DNA of 5,286 nucleotides from Klebsiella sp. WP3-W18-ESBL-02 (lineage in GTDB: Bacteria; Pseudomonadota; Gammaproteobacteria; Enterobacterales; Enterobacteriaceae), in NCBI RefSeq assembly GCF_014168815.1, contig NZ_AP021977.1, forward strand, positions 1 to 5,286. Reading direction: 5' to 3'. Positions within the stretch are counted from its first letter, which is position 1. Each line of letters begins with the position of its first letter. The translations under genes were made by a program, and so were the position numbers. Below the pieces are notes generated by a model. The model saw only the letters and a program-made list of their open reading frames with translations. It was not told the DNA's origin and made no database searches. Below are positions 1 through 4,620 of this stretch, in pieces.

Positions 1-57
1 TCCCCAACTTACTGAACCTTCGAAAAACCACCTCCCCAGGTGGTTTTTTCGTTTTCA
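1..57 (-). ncRNA. RNA II replication primer, 5' portion
   Basis: This is the 5' end of the pre-primer RNA II of a ColE1-type origin. It is transcribed leftwards from about position 57, crosses the circular join and continues at 5286. The start is inferred from the -10 hexamer at 65-70 and by alignment from memory with the ColE1 promoter. This part holds the complement of the RNA I terminator hairpin and of the RNA I loop that spans the join. Pairing between RNA I and this stretch decides whether RNA II folds into a primer. The exact start base is not proven. Confidence 0.85.
27..49 (+). terminator. RNA I terminator
   Basis: A perfect 7-bp stem (ACCACCT at 27-33, AGGTGGT at 38-44) has a CCCC loop and runs into six T residues (44-49). 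This is the rho-independent terminator of the antisense RNA I and forms its 3' stem-loop. The same hairpin occurs in p15A/CloDF13-like relatives of ColE1, as I recall. Confidence 0.88.
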
Positions 58-64
58 GAGCAAG

Positions 65-93
65 AGATTACGGCTGTAACGCAAGGATCTCAA
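65..93 (-). promoter_or_regulatory. RNA II promoter
   Basis: On the minus strand there is a TTGAGA -35 hexamer (88-93) and a TAATCT -10 hexamer (65-70), separated by 17 bp. Both hexamers are identical to those I recall for the pBR322/ColE1 RNA II promoter, including the GATCTTCTTGAGATCC surroundings. It drives the replication primer leftwards. Confidence 0.88.
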
Positions 94-100
94 GAAGATC

Positions 101-245
101 TTAAAATATGTTGAAAGGATACAGGCTAACAACAACTCCCTCCATAGACATGACCGAACAAAAAAGAAACAAAAAAAATGATTTTAGGAGTTTTTTCACA
201 CCTAAATAGTAGGTAAAATGTTTTTTTATTCGATTGGCTTTTAAA
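101..245. other. AT-rich leader between replicon and cargo gene
   Basis: This stretch follows the RNA II promoter and holds no recognisable gene. It contains several very short plus-strand ORFs packed end to end: 150-209 (19 codons, basic), 178-216 (12 codons) and 218-244 (8 codons). The one at 218 has an AGGT four bases before its ATG. Each of the last two ends one base before the next ATG. No convincing sigma70 promoter was found; TTGAAA at 111-116 lacks a good -10 partner at the right distance. Whether any of these is translated is unknown. Confidence 0.4.
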
Positions 246-341
246 ATGAAATACACTAAATCCGCAAAAATATTCATCACAGCCTTTTTAATTTTATTTA
301 TTTATTTAACCCATACTTTAATAAATATTATTGGTATATAA
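246..341 (+). CDS. 31-aa hypothetical single-span membrane peptide
   Basis: This short ORF (start MKYTKSAK, stop TAA at 339-341) encodes a basic N-terminus followed by a hydrophobic stretch at about residues 9-31 rich in I, L and F, enough for one membrane span. It ends two bases before the ATG of the Wzz-like gene, so the two could be translationally coupled; that gene has only a weak ribosome binding site of its own. The ATG at 246 also lacks a clear Shine-Dalgarno and lies one base after the stop of an 8-codon ORF. I do not recognise the peptide. It may be a leader peptide, a small membrane partner, or a chance ORF in AT-rich DNA. Confidence 0.4.
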   Translation: MKYTKSAKIFITAFLILFIYLTHTLINIIGI

Positions 342-343
342 AA

Positions 344-1006
344 ATGGAAAAAAATTCATCTGATATTGATGTTATCGAGTTATTTCTCTTTCTCAAAAAC
401 AAAATAATGAGTATTATTTTGTTTGTTATTTTCTCATTGATTTTGTCATCTATTTTTTTGTTAATAAACAAAAACAAAATAAGTGTAAAGTACGAATTAA
501 ATATGATCACTAATTCGCCAGGTATGATTATTAACTGTGGGGATGACTTTTATTGCAAAGCGAACATGATACAATCAATAATAAAAAACAAAAGCAATTC
601 TATAACATCAAATATAGATGAAAGAGGAAAAAAAATAAACCTGTCATGGGCTGGTGATGACCGTTACAAACCCTCGGTTACCGCTGAAGTAAACGCTATC
701 CATAAAGCTATTAATGACTGGTACATCCAAGATTATAAAACTTATAAAAGCATAGTTAACAACCAGGATAGCAACTATATAAATGGCACTGAAACATATG
801 CAAAAATTGCATTATTAACTAAAACAAACACTTCCGGAGAAAGAAACTTTATTTCAATCAATAATGAAATAGTAAATAAAAAGTATAAACCAGCTTTAAT
901 TATGACTCTAACGTTAATTATGGCTATTATCTTTTCCTCCTCTTACCATATAATAAAAAGATCTGTACTTGACTATAAAAATAAGTCAAATAGGTCTTTT
1001 TATTAG
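344..1006 (+). CDS. Compact Wzz-like (polysaccharide co-polymerase type) inner-membrane protein
   Basis: This 220-aa protein has the layout of a Wzz chain-length determinant: a short cytoplasmic N-terminus (DIDVIELFLFLKNK, like the I-D-L-I-D-L start of Wzz proteins), a first membrane span at about 21-41, a periplasmic domain, and a second span at about 184-204 preceded by KYKPALI and followed by a basic tail. Wzz proteins act in the inner membrane and set the modal length of O antigen made by Wzy. Residues 100-138 (LSWAGDD...A.VNAIHKAINDWYIQDYK) resemble the alpha/beta segment with the A..N motif of that family. It is much shorter than typical Wzz (about 320-380 aa), so most of the extended helical region is missing. 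Two cysteines (C65, C71) could form a periplasmic disulfide. The ATG at 344 is the first in frame; its SD is weak. Codon use is very AT-rich, unlike the mob genes, which suggests transfer from O-antigen-type DNA. An unrelated two-span membrane protein is the main alternative. Confidence 0.55.
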   Translation: MEKNSSDIDVIELFLFLKNKIMSIILFVIFSLILSSIFLLINKNKISVKYELNMITNSPGMIINCGDDFYCKANMIQSIIKNKSNSITSNIDERGKKINLSWAGDDRYKPSVTAEVNAIHKAINDWYIQDYKTYKSIVNNQDSNYINGTETYAKIALLTKTNTSGERNFISINNEIVNKKYKPALIMTLTLIMAIIFSSSYHIIKRSVLDYKNKSNRSFY

Positions 1007-1064
1007 CCTGTAACGATTAATAACCGTATTCTAGCAACATCCGTTACACGCCTGATGCAGAAAA

Positions 1065-1081
1065 GCCCGCTAATAGCGGGC
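1065..1081. terminator. Hairpin after the Wzz-like gene, probable terminator
   Basis: A perfect 6-bp GC stem, GCCCGC (1065-1070) and GCGGGC (1076-1081), has a TAATA loop. On the plus strand it is preceded by AAAA but followed by CTCCC, so termination of the upstream gene would be weak. On the minus strand it is followed by TTTTC, a better fit, which would stop leftward IS1 transcripts before they run antisense into the Wzz-like gene. Confidence 0.5.
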
Positions 1082-1100
1082 CTCCCGACAAATCTCACTG

Positions 1101-1333
1101 GGTGATGCCTCTAATTAGTTGAATCTGATGTATAATACGGGCTTTTGAGGTTATCTCATAGCCAGCGTTAATATTCATTGTCCCCGTTGTCAGTCAGCTC
1201 GGGTTTACCGCCATGGTCAGAACCCTAAAGGCCGTGACAGATTTCGCTGCCGTGACTGCCACCGTGTATTTCAGCTCACTTATACTTATCAAGCACGTAA
1301 GCCGGGTATGAAAGAGCTGATCACTGAAATGGC
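1101..1333 (+). mobile_element. Truncated IS1-family element, left end only
   Basis: The element starts with GGTGATGCCTCTAATTAG at 1101, an IS1-family terminal repeat (GGTGATG core). An insA-like frame follows at the usual distance. It is broken at 1333 by a complete IS1 in the opposite orientation. The rest of its insA, its insB and its right end are not found after that IS1, so about two thirds of a normal element is missing, presumably through an IS1-adjacent deletion. Confidence 0.8.
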
Positions 1334-1355
1334 GGTAATGACTCCAACTTATTGA
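1158..1355 (+). pseudogene. insA: insA fragment of an IS1-family element (5' part, start codon ATA)
   Basis: The frame encodes the InsA N-terminus with a zinc-finger-like CPRC...CRDC pair (C8, C11, C31, C34) and FQLTYTYQARKPGMKELITEM, clearly IS1 InsA family but of a different branch from the neighbouring IS1. InsA is the DNA-binding repressor and N-terminal part of the InsAB' transposase. About 58 codons remain of a usual 91. From 1334 the frame runs into IS1 and stops at TGA 1353-1355 after seven foreign codons. At the expected start, after GAGG at 1147-1150, the codon is ATA (1158-1160), with an in-frame TGA at 1146-1148 and no other ATG until residue 51, so it is probably not translated. 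Confidence 0.82.
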
Positions 1356-1852
1356 TAGTGTTTTATGTTCAGATAATGCCCGATGACTTTGTCATGCAGC
1401 TCCACCGATTTTGAGAACGACAGCGACTTCCGTCCCAGCCGTGCCAGGTGCTGCCTCAGATTCAGGTTATGCCGCTCAATTCGCTGCGTATATCGCTTGC
1501 TGATTACGTGCAGCTTTCCCTTCAGGCGGGATTCATACAGCGGCCAGCCATCCGTCATCCATATCACCACGTCAAAGGGTGACAGCAGGCTCATAAGACG
1601 CTCCAGTGTGGCCAGAGTGCGTTCACCGAAGACGTGCGCCACAACCGTCCTCCGTATCCTGTCATACGCGTAAAACAGCCAGCGCTGACGTGATTTAGCA
1701 CCGACGTAGCCCCACTGTTCGTCCATTTCAGCGCAGACAATCACATCACTGCCCGGTTGTATGCGCGAGGTTACCGACTGCGGCCTGAGTTTTTTAAGTG
1801 ACGTAAAACCGTGTTGAGGCCAACGCCCATAATGCGTGCACTGGCGCGACAT
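1349..1852 (-). CDS. insB: IS1 InsB (C-terminal part of the InsAB' transposase)
   Basis: This 167-aa frame holds the catalytic domain of IS1 transposase. The DDE residues appear as D44 (EMDEQWGY), D101 (WMTDGWPLYE) and E126 (QRIERHNLNL), with 24 residues between the second D and the E, the known DD(24)E spacing of IS1. The active enzyme is InsAB', made by -1 frameshifting at the A6C run within the insA/insB overlap; joined from 2046 to 1349 it would be 232 aa, the normal size. The separate ATG at 1852 may not be used. Substitutions relative to the IS1 I remember cluster near residues 2-6 and 65-84. It appears intact. Confidence 0.93.
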   Translation of the reverse strand: MSRQCTHYGRWPQHGFTSLKKLRPQSVTSRIQPGSDVIVCAEMDEQWGYVGAKSRQRWLFYAYDRIRRTVVAHVFGERTLATLERLMSLLSPFDVVIWMTDGWPLYESRLKGKLHVISKRYTQRIERHNLNLRQHLARLGRKSLSFSKSVELHDKVIGHYLNIKHYQ

Positions 1853-2046
1853 CCGACGCCATTCATGGCCATATCAATGATTTTCTGGTGCGTACCGGGC
1901 TGAGAGGCGGTGTAAGTGAACTGTAGTTGCCATGTTTTACGGCAGTGAGAGCAGAGATAGCGCTGATGTCCGGCGGTGCTTTTGCCGTTACGCACCACGC
2001 CTTCAGTAGTGGAGCAGGAAGGACATCTGATGGAAATGGAAGCCAC
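1771..2046 (-). CDS. insA: IS1 protein InsA
   Basis: This 91-aa protein is near-identical, from memory, to IS1 InsA. It carries a zinc-finger-like C8-P-S-C11 ... C32-S-H-C35 and a helix-turn-helix at about residues 63-85 (GCRASARIMGVGLNTVLRHLK). InsA binds the IS1 ends, represses the promoter in IRL and inhibits transposition. It is also the N-terminal half of the transposase: ribosomes that slip back one base at AAAAAAC (1795-1789, minus strand) continue into insB to make InsAB'. The ATG start at 2046 gives the standard length. It is intact. Confidence 0.95.
   Translation of the reverse strand: MASISIRCPSCSTTEGVVRNGKSTAGHQRYLCSHCRKTWQLQFTYTASQPGTHQKIIDMAMNGVGCRASARIMGVGLNTVLRHLKNSGRSR
1789..1795 (-). 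promoter_or_regulatory. IS1 -1 frameshift site (A6C)
   Basis: AAAAAAC on the minus strand lies near the 3' end of insA inside the overlap with insB. This is the known programmed -1 slippage sequence that yields InsAB'. Both frames remain open across it. Confidence 0.85.
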
Positions 2047-2101
2047 GCAAGCACCTTAAAATCACCATCATACACTAAATCAGTAAGTTGGCAGCATTAC
2101 C

Positions 2102-2211
2102 TGCATTTCAGCTTCATCAATCCCGTTTTTTTTACTGAATCCATTTACCAATATCCTGTCCATACGTTACTAAAGAAAATAATATATACGGAATGAGTTA
2201 TCATGCGCCTA
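2102..2211. other. AT-rich spacer, nothing recognised
   Basis: This 110-bp stretch sits between the IS1 left end and the Xer core site. No ORF with a plausible start and no repeat of note was seen. It does not continue the insA frame broken on the other side of IS1, which supports a deletion at the IS1 boundary. Confidence 0.5.
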
Positions 2212-2239
2212 ATTTACCATAACATCCGTTGGGCGCACC
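2212..2239 (-). other. cer/psi-like XerCD recombination core site
   Basis: Read on the minus strand, the site has a XerC arm GGTGCGCCCAA (2239-2229), a 6-bp central region CGGATG (2228-2223) and a XerD arm TTATGGTAAAT (2222-2212). The XerC arm fits the GGTGCGYRYAA pattern except for one base, and the XerD arm is identical to the one I recall for ColE1 cer. Such sites let host XerC/XerD, with ArgR and PepA, resolve plasmid multimers. The central region is 6 bp, as in psi of pSC101, rather than the 8 bp of cer. Confidence 0.85.
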
Positions 2240-2376
2240 GCTGAAACGGGGTTGGCTGCGTTTCCGGTGCCAGACGCGAGAAAGTGGCGACAGACATAAC
2301 GAAAAAACACCAGAAACGCAGCCGCTGAATATTACACTGGTGCATAGTCATGCAGCCAGATGCATGGATGTTAAAG
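2240..2376. promoter_or_regulatory. Probable Xer accessory region (ArgR/PepA)
   Basis: In cer-type sites the roughly 150-180 bp next to the XerC arm bind ArgR and PepA. This stretch has the right position and no ORF. CTGAATATTACACTG (2325-2339) resembles an ARG box in its left half, at a cer-like distance of about 90 bp from the core. The same stretch contains a 16-bp inverted repeat (listed separately). The assignment is by position; protein binding is inferred. Confidence 0.5.
2254..2323. repeat. Inverted repeat, 16-bp arms, 38-nt spacer
   Basis: GGCTGCGTTTCCGGTG (2254-2269) and CACCAGAAACGCAGCC (2308-2323) are reverse complements at 15 of 16 positions. Neither side has a T-run, so it is not a typical terminator. 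It lies inside the presumed Xer accessory region. Confidence 0.8.
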
Positions 2377-2496
2377 TCACACTAAAATCCGCGCCAATGC
2401 CTTAAAAACCGACAAATGCTTCTCCAGCCAGTCCCACAGCTCCGCCGCCAGATACAGGCAGTTAAGCAATGATTCAATAAGATTTAACAGCTTCAT
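2377..2496 (-). CDS. 39-aa hypothetical protein downstream of mobA
   Basis: The ORF begins MKLLNLIESLLNCLYLAAEL and ends with TGA. It has a strong Shine-Dalgarno, AGGAG (2507-2503, minus strand), six bases before its ATG at 2496. The protein is rich in Leu, Ile and Ala with spaced Glu, Asp, Lys and Trp, suggesting an amphipathic or membrane-associated helix, with one Cys at residue 13. It follows mobA by 100 bp on the same strand, so it could be the last gene of the mob transcript. The ribosome binding site sits beside the arms of a long hairpin (2498-2550), which could limit its translation. I do not recognise the family. Confidence 0.55.
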   Translation of the reverse strand: MKLLNLIESLLNCLYLAAELWDWLEKHLSVFKALARILV

Positions 2497-2497
2497 T

Positions 2498-2550
2498 TCC
2501 CGCTCCTGAATAAGTCGTGACCTTTTTGATCACGAACCTATTTAGCGGGA
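2498..2550. repeat. Long imperfect hairpin at the 39-aa ORF ribosome binding site
   Basis: Outer arms TCCCGCT (2498-2504) and AGCGGGA (2544-2550) and inner arms TCGTGA (2515-2520) and TCACGA (2530-2535) pair, with further AATA/TATT pairing between them and a 9-nt loop CCTTTTTGA. On the minus strand there is no T-run after it. The AGGAG of the downstream ORF overlaps the base of the outer arm, so an RNA regulatory element is more likely than a terminator. Confidence 0.6.
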
Positions 2551-2596
2551 GAAATAAGAGCCCCTCTTCGTGCGGGTTGTCAGCTGCCTGGATGGT

Positions 2597-4093
2597 TTAA
2601 AGTGTCGGCCCGCGGTAGGTTTTCTGCGGCTGGCGCTCCAGCTCCAGTGTTTTCTGATACTCATTCTCCCTCTGCCGAAGCTCGATGGCATTCAGTTCCC
2701 GGACAAGCGGCGCAGCTGCTCGCTTAAACTCAGCACCTGCGTGCTCAAGTCCGACACGCGCTCGTTCAGCACCGCGTTCTCCCGTTGCATAAGCCCACAC
2801 ATGCTCCGCCATTCCGCGAAGGCGCTCTCCCATTCGTCCAGCCTTTGCGAGTAGTCCTGCTGTAGCTGCTCTAATGCGCTCAGCAACTGCTTTTCCAGCT
2901 CTGTCATTTTCCGCTACTCCTGTTTCAGGCGGATCCATGTCGTCCCGTCGTAGGGGATGGCTTCGGTTTGCATCCCCGGCGGCAGGATAAGAAACCTCCG
3001 GCCGTCGCTGCTCTCCTGATAGCGCACTCCCCACGTCCGGGCGGTCATTTTCGCCAGGGTATCTTCCTGCTGACGAAGATGCGTGTAATTGTCGGTTATC
3101 TGCTGCCCCTGCCACCACAGAATGCTCCCGCTCGTGCCGATCAGCAGCGCTGACACCATCAGGATGGTGAGCCATGTCCGCCCGGCAGTCCGCAGTACGC
3201 TCCGCCGGTTTTTCTCCATCGCCTCGCTCATACTCTGCTCGTGGGCGAGGATGGCGTCGCTGATTCTCCTCGCGCTTGCGCTCAGTTCCGCTCTGACAGA
3301 CTGCTCGTGCTCGCTGAATGCGGCTTTCAGCATCTCGCCGGTACTCTGCTTCTGCGCTTTCGATTGCTGCTCTAAGTCCTTCGCCAGCGTTAAAAGACTG
3401 CTCATAGATGGCTCCCTTCAGTCGGATGTTTCGCCCCCCGTCCGGGTCGGCAATGCTGATACTGCTTTTCGTGGTGCGCACCACCTCAAAACCTGACCGT
3501 TCCAGCGCCTCAGTGACGTCCTGACGGTTTTTCAGCTCCCCGGACGAAGCAAGGGTCAGCAGTCCGCGCGTGATGGCTTCAGTGGCCTCCTGCTTCGTTT
3601 TCGGCAGTCCGGACGGCGTGACAAGCGCCCGGCGGTTTTCCGGCGCGTTCGGGTCATGCAGCCCCAGTCTGCCGTTCACGATGGTCTGCCAGGCATCGAT
3701 GCGCGGCCGGTCGGCGCGGTCGTAGTACGGCTGGAGCCGCCTGCCGGTCAGCAGTTCGGTATTGGGGATCAGAAAGTTCAGCTCCAGACGCCCCTTGTCC
3801 GCGTGCTCCACCCACAGAATGCTGTACTGATCTTTATCGAGTCCGGGCATCAGAACCCGCTCGAAGCTGGCCATCAGTTTTTCCCGCTGGCCGGGAGGCA
3901 GATCGGCCTCCGCAAACGACAGTACGCCGGAGGTGTATTTCTTCACGTAAGGCGACGCGTCAATCAGCTCCCGGACTTCTTCCGGCTTCCCCTGCAGGAC
4001 GCTGGTGCCTTCACGCTGCCGGTCTTTACCCAGCAGATAGTCCACCGGCCCGGCGCCACCGCCGCGACCGCGTGGATGAAATTTAACGATCAT
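2597..4093 (-). CDS. mobA: MobA relaxase, ColE1 (HEN) type
   Basis: This 498-aa relaxase nicks one strand at oriT and pilots it into the recipient when a helper plasmid supplies the conjugation channel. The start ATG at 4093 (MIVKFHPRGRGGGAGP) was chosen over one 17 codons upstream because it gives the ColE1 MbeA N-terminus, follows AAGGA at a normal distance, and overlaps the end of mobC by 11 bp, suggesting coupling. Tyr19 (VDYLLG) and the HEN triad His97, Glu104, Asn106 (HADKGRLELN) fall at the residue numbers I recall for ColE1 MobA, with Tyr19 as catalytic tyrosine. Residues from about 270 to 400 are rich in Arg, Glu and Asp and of low complexity, because this DNA also encodes MobB in another frame. 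ColE1 MbeA is about 517 aa, so length is normal. It looks intact. Confidence 0.95.
   Translation of the reverse strand: MIVKFHPRGRGGGAGPVDYLLGKDRQREGTSVLQGKPEEVRELIDASPYVKKYTSGVLSFAEADLPPGQREKLMASFERVLMPGLDKDQYSILWVEHADKGRLELNFLIPNTELLTGRRLQPYYDRADRPRIDAWQTIVNGRLGLHDPNAPENRRALVTPSGLPKTKQEATEAITRGLLTLASSGELKNRQDVTEALERSGFEVVRTTKSSISIADPDGGRNIRLKGAIYEQSFNAGEGLRAAIESAEAEYRRDAESRIQRARAVCQSGTERKREENQRRHPRPRAEYERGDGEKPAERTADCRADMAHHPDGVSAADRHEREHSVVAGAADNRQLHASSSAGRYPGENDRPDVGSALSGEQRRPEVSYPAAGDANRSHPLRRDDMDPPETGVAENDRAGKAVAERIRAATAGLLAKAGRMGERLRGMAEHVWAYATGERGAERARVGLEHAGAEFKRAAAPLVRELNAIELRQRENEYQKTLELERQPQKTYRGPTL
2692..2907 (-). CDS. mobD: MobD mobilization protein, nested in mobA
   Basis: This 71-aa protein is predicted to be almost entirely helical, with a coiled-coil pattern (LEKQLLSALEQLQQDYSQRL and ERVSDLSTQVLSLSEQLRRL). 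It matches ColE1 MbeD in size, position and character. The gene lies inside the 3' part of mobA in the same frame as mobB, starting after the mobB stop with a six-base gap; AGGAG at the end of mobB serves as its Shine-Dalgarno. MbeD of ColE1 has been linked to mobilization and entry exclusion; its exact role is not clear. Confidence 0.88.
   Translation of the reverse strand: MTELEKQLLSALEQLQQDYSQRLDEWESAFAEWRSMCGLMQRENAVLNERVSDLSTQVLSLSEQLRRLSGN
2914..3405 (-). CDS. mobB: MobB mobilization protein, nested in mobA
   Basis: This 163-aa protein is encoded wholly inside mobA in a different frame, as in ColE1 (mbeB). It has a polar helical N-terminus (about 1-75), one membrane span at about 78-98 (TWLTILMVSALLIGTSG) and a C-terminal domain with TWGVRYQ...FLILPPG typical of the family. 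MobB is thought to stabilise MobA at oriT and link the relaxosome to the membrane and the helper transfer channel. GGGAG lies about seven bases before its ATG. It ends with TAG and is followed in the same frame, six bases later, by mobD. Length is close to ColE1 MbeB (about 172 aa). Confidence 0.92.
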   Translation of the reverse strand: MSSLLTLAKDLEQQSKAQKQSTGEMLKAAFSEHEQSVRAELSASARRISDAILAHEQSMSEAMEKNRRSVLRTAGRTWLTILMVSALLIGTSGSILWWQGQQITDNYTHLRQQEDTLAKMTARTWGVRYQESSDGRRFLILPPGMQTEAIPYDGTTWIRLKQE

Positions 4094-4427
4094 CGTCCGT
4101 TCCTTTCTCAAGAACGGCGTGCCGCAGCCGCTCAAGCCCGGCATCGATGGCCATCAGCGCCGCCACAATCTGTACCCTGTCATGGCCGGTGCCGCCGCCG
4201 GCGTTAACACGGCGGGCTATCTGGTTCAGGTTATTGCCCATACCGGCAAGCTGGCGCAGCAGCGCCGGCGAGAGTGAGGGGAGCTTTCCGGTGCGCGCAG
4301 GCTTTTCGTCCAGGCAGGTCTGCCGCATCCACGCCGCCAGCGGCCTGCCGTCGCAGCGCTCAAGCAGCCGCCGGTGCTCGCCCTCCGTCACCCACATGGT
4401 GAGCATCTTGTTCCGTTTCTCTGACAA
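4083..4427 (-). CDS. mobC: MobC relaxosome accessory protein
   Basis: This small DNA-binding accessory protein is thought to help MobA open and nick oriT. The MobC-family signature is clear: LSPALLRQLAGMGNNLNQIA, then RRVNAGG. The usual start in relatives is the ATG at 4406 (MLTMWVTEGEH, 107 aa). The start given here is a TTG at 4427 (114 aa, MSEKRNKMLTMW) because a full AGGAGG (4438-4433) lies five bases before it, while the ATG at 4406 has only a weak GGA. The frame stays open up to 4550, but that extension enters oriT and is unlikely. mobC is the first gene of the operon and overlaps mobA by 11 bp, with oriT just upstream. Confidence 0.9.
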   Translation of the reverse strand: MSEKRNKMLTMWVTEGEHRRLLERCDGRPLAAWMRQTCLDEKPARTGKLPSLSPALLRQLAGMGNNLNQIARRVNAGGGTGHDRVQIVAALMAIDAGLERLRHAVLEKGTDDDR

Positions 4428-4519
4428 ACCGGCCTCCTGATAACGCCGGGACGGGCGGGAAAGCCTTTCCCGGTCGGCGCGGGGTTGGACAAGCCGCAGG
4501 CGCGTCAGTGGCTTTTGGC

Positions 4520-4620
4520 GGGTTTCGGGGCGCAGCCCTGAACCAGTCACGTAGCGCTAGCGGAGTGTATACTGGCTTAATATGTTGACACGGATGAGGG
4601 TGTCAGTGAAGTGCTTCATG
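4520..4620. other. oriT / bom (basis of mobility) with nic site
   Basis: The stretch is close, from memory, to pBR322 bom: CCAGTCACGTAGCG, AGCGGAGTGTATACTGG and CTTCATGTGGCAGGAG are all present. The conserved ColE1-type nic sequence CTGG/CTTA lies at 4572-4579, with the nick expected between 4575 and 4576. A hairpin TGACAC...GTGTCA (about 4585-4602) sits beside it. MobA and MobC, encoded just to the left, should act here. Confidence 0.9.

Larger units (their letters stand above)
1334..2101 (-). mobile_element. IS1, complete, 768 bp
   Basis: The ends are GGTAATGACTCCAACTTATT (IRR, from 1334) and, on the minus strand, GGTAATGCTGCCAACTTACT (IRL, from 2101). They match at about 19 of 23 bases, and the distance between them is exactly the 768 bp of IS1. 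insA and insB are both open and a frameshift A-run is present, so the copy looks intact. IRL has A at base 4 where I recall G in common IS1 copies. The flanking 9-mers (TGAAATGGC and TGCATTTCA) are not direct repeats, so the original target duplication has been lost by rearrangement. Confidence 0.95.

Noticed and set aside
328..510. 60-codon minus-strand frame opposite the start of the Wzz-like gene
   Set aside because: Low-complexity I/N/K/F composition typical of antisense AT-rich DNA and no ribosome binding site.
1383..1673. Plus-strand frame inside IS1
   Set aside because: It is antisense to the insB catalytic domain and has no independent support.
1325..2110. IS1 target duplication from flanking TGAAATGGC and TGCATTTCA
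   Set aside because: The two 9-mers are not direct repeats; only an inverted 7-8 bp match exists, which ordinary IS1 insertion would not create.
3656..4207. Open frame of 183 codons opposite mobA and mobC
   Set aside because: It is the complement of GC-rich mobA/mobC, whose products carry clear family motifs and catalytic residues; this frame has no SD and no recognisable domain.
4407..4550. 48-codon N-terminal extension of mobC
   Set aside because: The extra residues have no MobC resemblance and run into oriT; an AGGAGG-linked TTG at 4427 and the usual ATG at 4406 are better starts.
4584..4602. TTGACA as a plus-strand promoter
   Set aside because: No -10 hexamer lies 16-18 bp downstream; the sequence is half of the TGACAC/GTGTCA inverted repeat conserved in bom.
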